Shown: positions 1-10,848, counted from the stretch's first letter. The stretch is DNA of 64,000 nt from Adiantum capillus-veneris (GCA_014529385.2 CM043960.1:24304396-24368395); one strand, 5' to 3'. The notes: a model not told the origin generated them from the letters alone. A program made the numbers and translations.

Positions 1-183
1 AAAAAACAAAGCCTCCCAATTTTGGAGAGACTGAAAAAAATTAGAAGCGCCTTTATCAACAACCAAGAAATCTCAGCCCAACAAGCCACATATATTGCAC
101 TATCCTTACCATTGAACATTGCTAGTAGAGAGTTTGTTTTCATAAACGTGAACATCCAATATCAAAGGACATTATTGCTAAAA
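1..183 (+). pseudogene. Helitron helicase-like N-terminal (Rep region) fragment
   Basis: Frame 1 is open from the first base to a TGA at 181-183. It contains EISAQQATYIALSLPL followed by SREFVFIN, which matches the conserved pattern (EISAQEA-Y-LL-LP, SR-VVFIN) of the Helitron helicase-like/Rep domain. Downstream in the same frame, weak similarity continues (a TLETLHLHDTQIF stretch near 190-235) but is interrupted by several stops. The rest of the domain, including the paired catalytic tyrosines, was not recognised. This is a fossil, not a gene. Confidence 0.6.
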
Positions 184-1103
184 TGACGAGCCACTTTGGA
201 GACACTTCATCTCCATGATACACAAATTTTCTTTAAATGATTTTGTGACTAAGTACACTAAGACACCAACACATCTAGCACATTAGGGGAAATATGAACC
301 CCAAAAGGTCCCTTTAGGGTCAAAGATGCTTTTGGAATATACTCCCTACACCATTGAGAATGGGCATGTGGCCATGGTCCCCACTAGTTTTTGCATTTTT
401 TTGAATGGCCATAACTTGAGCAACCTAACTTCAAATTTGCTGGACAATAGTGCATTTGGATTGCATTGCCGAGCTCTTTCCATAGATATGTTATATAAGA
501 TAGTTTTGAGGTATGTAGATATGGGCTATCCATACCCCCCCGCCCTTTTACCTATTGTTAACTGAAATCGGATTGGTTGTGCTTACAAGGCCCTCGTGGG
601 GTTCATATTTTTCATGATAATACCTATATTTGGCTGAATCTGCAAGTCAATTTAACAACTTGCATGGTGCACAACGCAACTGAAAAAGTCCTCAGGTGAT
701 TAGGTATGCAAATTTCAATGGAGAAATCAACACTGAGAGACATTACCATGAACTTTTCTTGCTCTTTCTCCCTTTTACTTGTAATGAGAATGAGTTCGAT
801 GCATGACAACATGGAGAGATAAGTTTGAGTCCACAACATTGATGCAATTATAGAAAATAACACAAAGTTCAAAAAACTTGATATTTTGACAAGTACTATC
901 CAACAATCCATATCTACTTCTTCCTCAAGTGACAATCATCAACCGTCATTCAATCATGAACTCAATCCTGATTTTCCAGCAGGCAAATCGAGCATGACTT
1001 GTTGTTTATCAACACCATGTACACAAACAAGAACTATGAGATTCTAACAACTCCCACCTTTTTTTCACTAACACAATAAAGAACCATCATAACCAAATGG
1101 TTT

Positions 1104-1745
1104 TTGAGAAGCTCCATACAAGTGCATTTTCCATCAAGGCACATGACACATAGGGTATGCTCAAGGCACCTTCTCATTCCAAACAACCCTCAACTAATTG
1201 CTAAATTGGCCACAATCCTTGTGTTGAAGCCAAGTATGATAGTCAAGATCTGCTCAGGGAATATCAACATTTTGGATGGACTAGTGAATGGAGCAGATGG
1301 AATTCTCAAAACAATAGACAACAGTGGGCATTCCCATCTGGCATGGATAGCCTTCTTTCACAAAACAATAGGAGAGAAACAAAGAACTCAAAATCAACAT
1401 CTAATCAATAGCCAAATCAAACCAAATTGGACACCCGTATTAAAAGTAACAAAAGAGTGCGAGGTTGAAAGAAATCAACTCAATACGGTTTCTAGAACAC
1501 AACTACCAATACAGCTTCCCAATGCATGCACAATCCATAGATCGCAAGGCCTAACAATGGGCGCTTCTGTAGCATTTGATCATGTTGGCATACAAAGCCA
1601 CAATTTCATCTACACTACACTATCTCGTATTAAGGACCCTTACAATTTGCACATTCTAAGCCCAATACTCACTCCCCACATTCAAATTGATCCTGCAATG
1701 GTCAAAGAGCTTGAGTGCCTTCAATCAATTGCACGATGGAAGTAG
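1104..1745 (+). pseudogene. Pif1/Helitron helicase C-terminal fragment
   Basis: An open frame of 213 residues ends at a stop at 1743-1745. It carries the C-terminal Pif1-type helicase signatures in order: a KICSGNINILDGLVNGADG segment near residues 49-67, TIHRSQGLTMG (motif V region) near 144-154, and an arginine-finger-like TTLSRIKDP segment near 171-179. The ATPase motifs I-III that should precede it are not found upstream in this frame. The start codon is arbitrary, since the piece is the tail of a longer protein. It belongs with the Rep-like piece upstream and the EEP piece downstream. Confidence 0.65.
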
Positions 1746-1814
1746 GTAATTGAGCCATTCAATACGTGAGCATAGCCATCATATTATTCAATCATTGAAC
1801 ATGGTTTGAATTTG

Positions 1815-2310
1815 GAAACACATCGAGCACATAAAAAATGATCTCAAATTCACCTCATCAACAATCCTTTGCCTGCAAGAAACAAAACAACAAAATGAAA
1901 GACACTTGCTTGCATCAAACTTTCATCACACCCATCATCACAATGGCTATGGTCTATCAATGTACTACAAGAACAACATCACGTTACACAAAAAGACTAT
2001 TTTTTCATCGCCAGGAATCGAGAAAATAGAGGCCTTTCTCTCCTTATCCAACGATAGCAACATCCACATCGTGAATGTGTACAAATCATCAAAGGCATCC
2101 ATACACTTTCTCATCTTGCAATTGCAAAAACTGATAGAGTCCATTGGTAGTGACATCCTCAGCATTTTTATTAGAGACTTGAACATTCACAGCGATCGCA
2201 TAAATAGCCAATACAAAATTTTGCATGGTTCCTTCCACAAGAAAACTACACCCATACAATTCAACAAACCACAATTGTGTACAATTCAACCATTGAGCAT
2301 AATTGGGTAA
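1815..2310 (+). pseudogene. EEP (endonuclease/exonuclease/phosphatase) domain fragment
   Basis: Frame 3 reads from about 1815 to a stop at 2308-2310. It shows ILCLQETK (the LQET metal-binding segment of EEP nucleases) at 1854-1877, then GYGLSMYY, IHIVNVY, and IFIRDLNIHSD in the place of the usual GDFN motif. The last has arginine where the family has glycine. The C-terminal catalytic SDH segment was not found. EEP domains occur in L1-type LINEs and, fused behind the helicase, in Helentrons. Lying about 70 bp behind the Pif1-like helicase on the same strand, the Helentron reading is favoured here. Confidence 0.55.
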
Positions 2311-3383
2311 GAAATTCAAAATCCCATTTCATGAGCTCCAAAAGATTTTGCTTTTGGCCTAACCACTCATCAACATACATAGTTCTCCCAAAATAAGCAA
2401 CCACCCAAATGGGACCTCAGCCCCCATTCCCTCTATCCCCTCCCGCCCCCAAAAATTGATCCACAATATCCTCATCCTCCATCCCAACCATCATAATCCA
2501 ATCCATCAAGATCGGGCCCCAGGGGACAGAGGATCTACTCCCTTCGTTCGGCCTCCATTATCCACTCAAATTCACCTGCTTAGCTATTGGATTCCTGGCA
2601 CCTCAGCTGCCATCATAAGCATGGAGACGTACAGCAACAACATAATCAATCAAGCTTCGCCCCCTCAGCTGTTGGAATCAAAGTTATATTGTGCTACCTA
2701 CAAGTGAGCAGGCGAAATATCTTGTAAAGGCCCTTGATCATATGTTCATTGATCACGTTGTCGCTAATCATCGTCAATGATAACTCCTGCAACAGTGTTG
2801 ATCATGCGTTCATTGATCTCTTGCAACGGTACTGTCCAACCTCAGGTTGTCCTCTTCTCTCTGAGTACTTGGTCCCCTTTCCCCCAACACTTGACGGTCG
2901 GGAATAGTCCCTTGCATATCAATAGCCCAGAATTCATGCTCCCGCACGGCTCTCAGCCTCCATAGATCGCCTTTCATGTTATCAACGTAGTTCTAGACAT
3001 TGCTCAAGGTGGTCGTATCAAATACGAATAGACAAACTGAAAAATACCAAGAAATAAAGTAAACCATAAGTGATACAGCAAGTTCAAGGAGTACCGCACG
3101 GCTCTCAGCCTCCATCGATCGCCATGCAATCGCTTGGATTCCAAGGAATGGTCAGCAAGGGACCATTTCCAAGACCATCTTCCGATGTGCCAAAAAACAT
3201 TTTTAAAGATTCAAACTCCCTTTCTTTACATCTCTTGTATCTCTCTTTTGAATACAATGACAATTTATAATGTACTTTCTTTTTAATAGTATTTCAATTT
3301 CAAATACTTTTATTTTCCTCTTCTTGGTTGCAAGTACATTTCAATGGGCAGGCCTCGGGGTTTCATCACTTGTTTAGCTTGTT
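2311..3383 (+). other. Intergenic; no gene seen
   Basis: Short overlapping ORFs only, with no recognisable domain. The single structured item is a pair of 30-bp direct repeats listed separately. Confidence 0.5.
2942..3123 (+). repeat. 30-bp direct repeat pair
   Basis: The 30-bp sequence at 2942-2971 recurs at 3094-3123 with one mismatch. It begins CCGCACGGCTCTCAGCCTCC. The copies are 152 bp apart. No larger duplicated block was seen around them. Confidence 0.8.
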
Positions 3384-3786
3384 CTAGGGTAGAGGAGCCA
3401 CTTTAGAGGCGCCCAACTTGGGCGAGCAATTGTGGCGGCTTTGCTCCACCATTTCTGGACCCAAGATGTGCATCCGAAAGCTCTACGCAACAGCAACCTC
3501 CAACAAAAACGCCATCTTCAACGGCGGTCGAACGACACCATTTTGTGATTTGCGTGTAACAAAAAACAGGGCCAAATGCAAAACTAATGGGGGCCTGTTT
3601 AGAGGTTGTGCTGCCAACGCAAATCGAACGCACATCGGACGATCGAAAGTTCTGCCAGGCTACGCTTTCCATGGAAACACTCACGGCTTGCTATTTCTAA
3701 ACTCACACTTACTGGTAAAATAATCTCGGGGTAGACACGCCTCTAAAAAGGAGGAGGCGATCTTTTAACCGGCTCCTCTACCCTAG
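3384..3786. mobile_element. Miniature inverted-repeat element (403 bp)
   Basis: CTAGGGTAGAGGAGCC at 3384-3399 is matched by its exact reverse complement at 3771-3786. A second inverted pair sits just inside (TTTAGAGGCG at 3402-3411 and its complement at 3738-3747). No coding capacity is credible: the two ORFs over it are antisense shadows. The flanks do not give a clear target duplication. A TA duplication is possible but sits inside the palindromic CTAG end, so the superfamily is undecided. Confidence 0.7.
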
Positions 3787-3959
3787 GCCTAATAACGTGT
3801 GGCTTTCTTGCAAATTGATTACGAGGAAAGACATTGCAGAACCTCAAGCATTCTCAGCATAACAATGATCAAGGTCTATTTAGGTAGAAAAGAATCTTGA
3901 AAAACAAAGTTGATAAGCATATCTTTGGTGGGTATAAGTTACAATAATAAAGAGACTGC

Positions 3960-6900
3960 TCATCGCTGCAAGGAATCGATACTGATGCCTGCAGAGGAGG
4001 ACACTTGACCTTCAAAGGAGAAAGAGAAGCGGTCGGAAGAAGGCATGTCGAGGGCGGCGGCGACAGCAGGGGGCAAGGGGCGAGGCTGGCCATTGTGAGG
4101 GAGGAAGGGGGGTGGTAGGGCGCTATGGGGGGCAGGGTGATTTCCATTGGGGAGGTGGTTGTTATAAGGGGGGGAGAGGGAGGGGGACGCGGCCGGGGTG
4201 GCGAGCTCTGTGAAGGATTTGATGTCTTGCGAGATGGTTTGCACGATGAGGGTCGTGGAGGGGCGTTGGTCGATGAGAGGGGAGACGCAGGCCATGGCGA
4301 GCTTCAGGAGGGAGACCAGCTCGTCTTCCTCGACTTTGCTGTAGGCCAGCTCGCGGTCGAAGACTTCGCCCGTCCACTCTTCGCGAATGACAGAATCAAC
4401 CCAGTGTGGCAGGTCGACGCCACCGGATCCGGCCGGGCCCCCGCCCGCGGCCCCGACGAAGCCCTGCACCGGCATCTTCCCCGTCAGTAGCTCCAGCAGC
4501 AGCACCCCATAGCAGTACACATCAGCCGCCGCGCTCAGCTTCCTCGCCCCTCCCCCTCCCCTGCATTCCGGCGCTCTGTTCCCAGCCAGATACGCCTGCG
4601 CCCCTGTCCCCGCCAGCATCGCCGCCATGCCGAAGTCCGTCACCTGTGCCTCCATGCCCGGCCCCAGCAGTATGTTGGAGGACTTCAGGTTACCATGTAG
4701 GACCATCAACCTGCGCTTGTTGCACATGGGCGACCTGCTGGGTGTGAGCGCGGAGCCATAGATGGTGTGGATGTAGTCCATTGCACTTGCCACTCCTTTT
4801 GCAATCTTGATTCGCGCCAGCCAATCTAGCCTTGTTTTGCGCCTTCCCTCTGCACAAGATGAGCTTGTCAAATGCTATGCACACACACATGGAATTTTAG
4901 AAATTTTCTCATGTAGGAAAACGGAGGCTTTTTCAGTGTTCTTCATACAATGCATTAACATCATAAGCTTCTACTCGAGAGGCACCGCATACCTAAGTTA
5001 GGTAGGTTTGGAGGGGCCGGTGGTTCCCTGCCCCAAATCGCACCTACCTAGGCGTGCGGTGCCTCCCTCACAGAAGCTCATGATGTTGAGGTAAGTCACA
5101 ATGTGGGAAATATTGTGAGAATTTGTCCAAAACTTCTTGTGACACACATTCATATACATTTGACATACTTCTCATATGTACATCTCCACAAATGTACTAT
5201 CCTTATGTGCATGTGTGTTCGTGTGTGCATGTGCCTGTGCACTCACATCTCCGAGAGTATGAGTGTATGTATATATAGTCACAAGAAGTTTTGGGCGTAT
5301 TCTCACAATAATTCTCACATTGTGACTTACCTCAACATCATGAGCTTTTGTGAGGGAGGCACCACATACCTAGCTAGGTACGATTGGGGGCAGGGGACCA
5401 CCGCCCCCCGTGGCCTCCCGAGCAGAAGCTCATGATGTTATGCATTGTATGAAAAACACTGAAAAAGACTCCATTTTCCTACATGAGAAAATTTCTAATT
5501 CTTCTTGTGAATGCAATGTACAAGCACAAGCATGCACATACAAAATGCACTTATAGATCTATGCTTTTGTAAACATGTGTATGTATGCTTACACAACAAT
5601 ATAGAAATATATGCACTTATAGATTTATGCTTTTGTGTCCTAATCAACTAGCATAGATTAGGACACACTCATTTGGCAAGGTCTTCTTTGAAAGTGTGTA
5701 GCATAGGTTGCAGCTGACACGGGCAAGAAGCAAGTTTCCCGCTCGGGAGAGTAAAAAGTCTTTTCATGCCATGTCATTTATTTCAATGTCTGGCCCTTTC
5801 AAACCAGAAACCTAACAATGGATGCAAATAAGGGACAAAAAGCAACATCCTCATACCAGCTGTGTGTAGAGCATTAAACAAGCTTCCGTCTGGCAAATAG
5901 TCATATATCAACAGCTTCTCCTCTTTTGCATACAAATGTGCTTGTAATGGCAATATATTTGGATGATCCATTTTCCCCAAAGCTTTCATGGTTTCTGAGA
6001 ATGAATTCTTTTCACCTAAAATAAGAAAAGAAGTGGACAAAATTTTGATTTTTTAAAATTTGAAACACATTTTTTGTACCCATTACCACTCTAATATTGT
6101 TTCATGGGGTTCTATAGCCGTATGATCGAAAATTAGGGATCAAAGAATTTGCTAAACTCTTTGGTATACTTACAATGGTTAATGAGACTCAGTCGTTTCA
6201 CCACCACCTCCAACCCTCCTTCCAATGTAGCTTTGTAAGAACTCCCCAAAAGTCCCCTTCCCAAGATCTCCGCCGAGGCCTTCAAAAGGTCGTCTAGCTC
6301 GAACCGTCTGTTGTTCACATCGATAAATTCAAGATCACCTTTTTCATCCAAGCTTTCAACACTCGTTGCATCAAAGTCACTAATTTTTCCCGGGCTTATA
6401 TCCTTGCCCTTTATGCCATCAAAGCTCCCCGTTGAAGTAGCCTTGTCCACTGGGGAAACATTGGTGGACTTCCTTGCTCCATCTACACTTTTCCTTGACA
6501 TCTTGTCACTTGCAGAGAAATTCGATTTTCTACTTCCTTGATCACTGTAAGGAGAAAGCTTGGCATTTTTGTTTGCTTTGCTTCTCTTTATTTTGTACAT
6601 TACAATAGCCGCCACAATCACGCCAACGCCTGCCCCAACTCCCACTATGATGTATACAAGCATCATCCCATTAGATTTATCATCTTTAGGTGGACTTGGA
6701 GCGGCCGAATCCCTTTGGACAAGGCAAGTTATGTCAAGAGGTGGCCCACAGAGGAACTCATTTCCCTGAAACGAGGACTCGTCGAATCGAGAGAGGGACG
6801 AAGGAATGGGACCACTAAGGTTGTTGTAAGAGACATCAAAGCTAGTTAGAGTGCTATAGGATAAGGAATCGGGAAGACCACCGAAAAGCTTGTTTTGCCT

Positions 6901-7359
6901 TAGATTAATTTCTTGCAAGTTAGTCAAGCTAGCTAATGATATGGGTATGGGGCCACTAAGCTCATTCTCATCAAGGAGAAGGCTTGTCAAGTTCTTGGCT
7001 AGTGACAAAGAGGGGATGGTACCATGAAGCTTGTTTTGCCTCAAGCTAAACACTTGAAGGTGGTCCAATCTTGCAAATAGGTCTTGTAGCAACGTACCAT
7101 TCAAGCCAATGTTCTCTAAGTATACACTGACAACCCTTCCTTGGTCATCACACTTCTCAACTCCAGTCCAATGGCAATAGTCGTCCACAACGGTTTTTTT
7201 GGCATCCCAGGCTTTGAATGCATTAGAAGGGTCGGCTAATCTCATGAAATCCAAAAGAACAGAGCCATCATCCGCCTTGACGATATTGGGCAAAACGACG
7301 AGGATGTAACAAGTGAAAGCTAAGACAAGGAATGCCATACTTTTAATAAGGTGACCCAT
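3960..7359 (-). CDS. LRR receptor-like kinase, atypical kinase (744 aa, 3 exons)
   Basis: Exons are 7359-6174, 6015-5857 and 4849-3960, with GT-AG introns and phases (1 and 1) that keep frame to a predicted 744 residues. In order there is a signal peptide (about 1-29), an LRR N-terminal cap with paired cysteines (30-90), about five LRRs (93-205), a Pro/Ser/Lys-rich juxtamembrane stretch, a transmembrane helix (233-255) and a long basic Ser-rich linker. The kinase domain starts at about 353 with glycine loop GRGLLGSSYKA (367-377), lysine K388 in VVVKRL, HGNLKSSNILL (500-510) and DFG (520-522). The catalytic HRD aspartate is asparagine (N502), as in many subfamily III LRR-RLKs regarded as weak or inactive kinases. 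A Pro-rich tail (668-712) follows. It probably acts at the plasma membrane by complex formation. The ligand is unknown. Confidence 0.88.
4892..5501. mobile_element. Foldback/MITE-like element in kinase intron 2
   Basis: An inverted repeat of roughly 100 bp per arm. The left arm starts near 4892 with GAATTTTAGAAATTTTCTC and the right arm ends near 5501 with the mirrored sequence. Both arms share the downstream blocks CATACAATGCAT and AACATCAT(A/G)AGCTTCT. A shorter sub-unit containing AGGCACCGCA and ACCTAGGTAGGT-like sequence appears four times, twice in each orientation, so the arms are themselves composite. The element fills most of intron 2 (5856-4850) without touching the splice sites. No transposase; superfamily not assigned. 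Confidence 0.75.
5545..5636 (+). repeat. 26-bp direct repeat pair in kinase intron 1 to 2 region
   Basis: ATGCACTTATAGATCTATGC followed by TTTTGT occurs at 5545-5570 and again at 5611-5636 with one mismatch. It lies inside intron 2 of the kinase gene, downstream (in plus coordinates) of the foldback element. Confidence 0.7.
5635..5666. other. Perfect 11-bp stem-loop
   Basis: GTGTCCTAATC at 5635-5645 and GATTAGGACAC at 5656-5666 are exact reverse complements around a 10-base loop. It is inside kinase intron 2. No T-run follows it, and no function is assigned. Confidence 0.6.
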
Positions 7360-7953
7360 GGGTGAACACTGAAGAGCGTCGAGGAGACCTTAGAACATAG
7401 TAATTAGTGTCAAAGTGGATTGGTCAAGCTTGATTAAATCACATAGCTAGGATGTTTAAAAGCTTGATTAGGTAATTAAGCTTAACTAGTAGTGAGCCCA
7501 AGCTTGATTTAGGAAGTATAAATGCTTGATTAGATAGGCTTAATTAATAGTGGAAGTGCTCCTTGCCCAAGGCTCATGCTTGCTTGATAATATGAAGAGG
7601 AGCCGAGCCATTGGTATGATGAAGCATAGAAATAGAATGAGTCCCTGCATGGCAAGATATAATTAAGTGCCTTACTAATTGTACATGCTTGGATTAAGAA
7701 AAAGCTAATTGCAACCTTAATAATACTAATGTTTGAGCCTTGATACTAACCCGGTCGTGAAGGTCCTTGCATTATGGTTTCGGCTGCACAAAACTCAGTG
7801 CCCCGGCCCCCCTGTACTACGTTAAAATCGAGCAAACGATGGATTGCCAGCCACTCACATAGATGATAGGCCCTAGAGGGAGCCGCATTTGAGAGCGTGG
7901 GGGCGGTTCTTCCTATGTTCTTCTTGTACTTTTGCGTTTAGAAATTTGCCACC

Positions 7954-7955
<2 letters not shown>
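7360..7955 (-). other. Upstream region of the receptor kinase; no gene seen
   Basis: This holds the presumed promoter and 5' UTR of the kinase gene. No clear TATA box was identified. At 7420-7560 an AAGCTTGATTA-like motif recurs at least four times in an AT-rich stretch. Confidence 0.4.
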
Positions 7956-7998
<43 letters not shown>

Positions 7999-8083
7999 GG
8001 AGAGAGTTTCATACCGAGCAGGTATTGATTGTTTTCCTTACGTCAAATGGCCATGTAAACTCTCTCTCTCTCTCTCTCTCTCC
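7956..8083 (+). repeat. Two CT microsatellites
   Basis: Nearly pure CT/TC runs at about 7956-7995 and 8060-8082, separated by 64 bp of unique sequence. The leucine-serine ORFs over them are artefacts of the repeat. Confidence 0.9.
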
Positions 8084-8452
8084 AAGGCCTGCGTCACACA
8101 CGGACGGCGCCCATCCATGACATGGCACGTTTGAGGCGGGCACCCATTTTCAGTGAAAAAAGGATGTCCGAGTACCCAGTCAAACAAGGCAGACAGAATT
8201 TATATAAAAAGAATTGACACTGCAGGAAATTGGCGAATCAGAGTTGTTCTTGGCCGCGCGTAGGCGAAGTGGGGGGGGTCGCCCAACTATGAGGGGTTGC
8301 TATCCATGAACTGGCACGCCAGCACAACACTGAGGGAGATGGCCTCTGGAGGTGTGTGACAGTTGAAAGCTATGACAGGTTCTCCGATTGGTCCAACGAC
8401 ACATCAGAGAAAGGCGTCCGCCCTTGTCTGACAGGGGCCTAACACATACACA

Positions 8453-8653
8453 GGTGTGTGTGTGTGTGTGTGTGCGCACGTGCATGTGGGGCCTAGGCAT
8501 ATGTATGTATGGGTGTGTGCGTGTGTGTGTGTACATGTACACACACACACACGTATATATATACATAAGTGTATGTGTGTATACATGCATGTATGTGTAT
8601 ATGTATGTGTGTTGTATATATGTATACATATACACAATCACACACACATGTGT

Positions 8654-8695
<42 letters not shown>

Positions 8696-8735
8696 AGACA
8701 CACACATCCCTACATATACATACATACATAGATAC
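8453..8735 (+). repeat. Composite TG/CA/TA microsatellite
   Basis: About 280 bp of alternating TG, CA and TA-rich blocks with TATGTATG-type interruptions. Purine-pyrimidine alternation holds over most of its length. Overlapping Cys-Val and Thr-His ORFs on both strands are repeat artefacts. Confidence 0.9.
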
Positions 8736-9723
8736 ATGTATAGATATAGTGATGTGCAAGCCAGACAAGCCTTGGTGTGAACTCCCTTATAACCACTTGA
8801 TGATAATATAAATAAGTCTGTAGCCGAGAACAAGGCTCGATCACTCTTGGTTTTGTCCACATTAGTGGAGTTGACAGGTAAAATTTGAAAGGGCAGTTTC
8901 TTGGAAGGTTGCGTGGCTTTGCTCATGGAGGTCTTGACCTTTGACCCTCGCTAGTAGGCAATGACTCTATCAATTACCTATTGAAGCGATTGCTGTTTGC
9001 ATTGTCCATATGGTCCTAGCAACAAAGCACACAACCCTTTGCAGCTTGTCGAATCACTTACACCATGGCACGGTGAGTCATCTTGCTACAAGGAATCCAT
9101 GCAAATGGATGACAAGGCCAAGTGGAAGCAAGCCATGCAATCATAGTGCAACTCAATTTTAATCAGTGAGACATGGAACTAGGTTGAATCGCCACCAAAA
9201 GACAAGCAAGCCTTCGTTGCAAAGGGTTTTACAAGAAGACGTTTACATCTAATGATCCAAGCCTAAGTACAAAGCTAGATTGGTTGCCAAGGGATTCAAA
9301 CGTAGGGCGTGAGCAACAATACATGTACAAAAAGCTATGGTGCTTGGCATAAGTTGTGGCGGAGTTGGAAGGTCTAATAGCAAAGTGTATTTTAAATAAC
9401 ATAGTGTAGTTTAGAAAATTGGGAGAGGTGCTGTTAAAGTATCTTTTGTGTAGCCTCCATAGAGGGTCCCAGAACCGTCACCCCGTCATGTGATCACAAA
9501 CATGATTCATTCTAACGACTTCAGATTGTGAGCATTTTTTTCCCTTTTGTTTGTAGTTGCATGGCTCGAGAGTTGCAAGGGCCTTTCACCATCAACAACA
9601 TACACACGAGGTTTCCATGGCATGAGAGCTGCACAAAGGACCCTTTTACAATACGCAGAAGCTTGTTCTTACCAGAAGCATAGTGTTCTCATCTTGGAGT
9701 ACTTATGAACAAGCAGGTGTAAT

Positions 9724-9726
<3 letters not shown>
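8736..9726 (+). other. Intergenic with one copia scrap
   Basis: No gene is seen apart from the copia reverse-transcriptase fragment at 9095-9350, listed separately. Confidence 0.4.
9095..9350 (+). mobile_element. Ty1/copia reverse-transcriptase fragment, decayed
   Basis: Broken-frame similarity to the start of the copia reverse-transcriptase domain. A stretch reading SMQMDDKAKWKQAMQ (about 9099-9143) is followed, after a stop and shifts, by ETWN, KDKQAFVAKGF, and near 9270 an LVAKGFK-like stretch. These correspond in order to the conserved W-xAM, NxTWxLV and KARLVAKGF blocks. Only a few hundred bases remain, without LTRs. Confidence 0.55.

Positions 9727-9813
<87 letters not shown>
9727..9813 (+). 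repeat. TC microsatellite (87 bp)
   Basis: Uninterrupted TC dinucleotide run. It is the left of two long arrays that bracket the ORF at 10129-10848. Confidence 0.95.
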
Positions 9814-9815
<2 letters not shown>

Positions 9816-10128
9816 CCTAGGGTTCGCGCTCCCTCCCTCCTTTTGCTGCACCCCACCAGGTCGCAAGGCAGCGCCTGGTTAGGGGGGGTTACTCCTAGCG
9901 CTGCCCACGATCGCTAGCCCATCACCCATCGCCTGTGCAAAGTCGGCCCATTTGTCAACGTTTGTCAGAGTCGCGAACTGCCAAACTTGCTCTTCAACCT
10001 ATTTACAATCAAAACAGGTCGCCTGCTAAGGTAGTGAGTAGGGGCACCATTGGCAAGCAAGCATTGCCTTTTTGATCTACCAAGGGTTCACTATTCCACT
10101 GACAACTACTTAAGGGTGGAGTCACACC

Positions 10129-10848
10129 ATGTCTTCCCCCAGCACCCCAATCCATAGCCGCAAGAGCTTTCTTGTAGTGGCAGCCACACCAAGGAAGGAC
10201 CTTCTCACTCACCAAGATGCACAAATCACAATCCTAGAGACTCAGATTCAAGAACGCGTCAAGGTGAACAAAATGCTTAAACAATGCTTGAGCTTGCTTG
10301 AAGAAACAAAGGAAATGGAGAGCCTAACTCTATTTGCAAAAGCTCATGAAGTCGAGACCTCTCTCACAGAGACAGTTATGGCGGTAAAGAAGGAAATGCA
10401 TGAGGTAACACACAAGAAGCTTGACACCAAGATACAGATGGTATTGCAAGAAAGCAGACTACAAGAGTCTCTTGGTCTTAAGGTCGGGATCAGGGGGCTC
10501 AACCCCCCATGGTGCACCGACGAGGATACACTTGAAGAAGCCATCATCAAGCTCAATGATATTCTCCACCCAATCCACATCCAGCACGACACCATCTCTT
10601 GGATCAATCATATGAACAAGCCGTTGCCACCTAAGCAATGCATCCTTACATTCAAGGGTAAAGAGGAGCGGATGAAGCTACTACGGAAATCTCGTCTCCT
10701 CAAAGGAAGAATGCTTTGGATCGTCGAGGAGTTGACTCCAAATCAACTTAAGCTTAAGGCAAGCGAGCTCAAGAAGATGCATGAAGCTCGTAAACAAGGC
10801 AAATGGGCGGTCCATCAAGGCGGTAAAGACATCATCCAGGAATTTTGA
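10129..10848 (+). CDS. Unidentified 239-aa ORF with coiled coil, possible LINE ORF1-like protein
   Basis: An intact frame of 239 codons from ATG at 10129 to TGA at 10846-10848. Residues about 25-115 are rich in Glu, Lys, Leu and Gln with heptad-like spacing and look like a coiled coil. The C-terminal part contains an ILTFKGKEERMKLLRKSRLL segment, then LKGRMLWIVEELTPNQLKLK, a Lys/Glu helix and a short GKWAVHQGGK end. That block layout (strand, basic helix, then a 'LTP' turn and a helix) recalls RRM-type ORF1 proteins of some non-LTR elements. I cannot name the family from sequence alone. There is no neighbouring reverse transcriptase. CT arrays lie on both sides. It may be a retrogene or a truncated element. 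Confidence 0.4.
   Translation: MSSPSTPIHSRKSFLVVAATPRKDLLTHQDAQITILETQIQERVKVNKMLKQCLSLLEETKEMESLTLFAKAHEVETSLTETVMAVKKEMHEVTHKKLDTKIQMVLQESRLQESLGLKVGIRGLNPPWCTDEDTLEEAIIKLNDILHPIHIQHDTISWINHMNKPLPPKQCILTFKGKEERMKLLRKSRLLKGRMLWIVEELTPNQLKLKASELKKMHEARKQGKWAVHQGGKDIIQEF

Larger units (their letters stand above)
1..2310 (+). mobile_element. Decayed Helitron-type element with EEP endonuclease (Helentron-like)
   Basis: Three protein remnants lie in the order expected of a rolling-circle transposon of the Helentron type. A helicase-like N-terminal (Rep) piece is at the window edge, a Pif1-family helicase C-terminus at 1104-1745, and an EEP-nuclease piece at about 1815-2310. The frames are broken by stops between and inside the pieces, so no transposase could be made. 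The left end lies outside the window and no terminal hairpin was recognised on the right. Family membership rests on the domain order and short motifs; a chance side-by-side placement of unrelated fragments cannot be excluded. Confidence 0.6.

Noticed and set aside
326..565. 79-residue ORF inside the Helitron remnant
   Set aside because: No similarity to the expected domain in that frame; probably chance.
3403..3723. Overlapping ORFs of about 95-100 residues on both strands
   Set aside because: They lie within the inverted-repeat element and match no family; symmetrical sequence gives ORFs on both strands.
4125..4747. Plus-strand Gly/Arg/Pro-rich ORFs
   Set aside because: Antisense shadows of the GC-rich kinase exon 3.
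7889..8134. Leu-Ser repeat ORFs
   Set aside because: Artefact of the CT microsatellites.
8300..8926. Long Cys-Val and Thr-His ORFs on both strands
   Set aside because: They are translations of the TG/CA microsatellite and have no non-repeat domain.
9669..9866. Arg-Glu repeat ORF on the minus strand
   Set aside because: Translation of the TC array; the same holds for 10931-11186.
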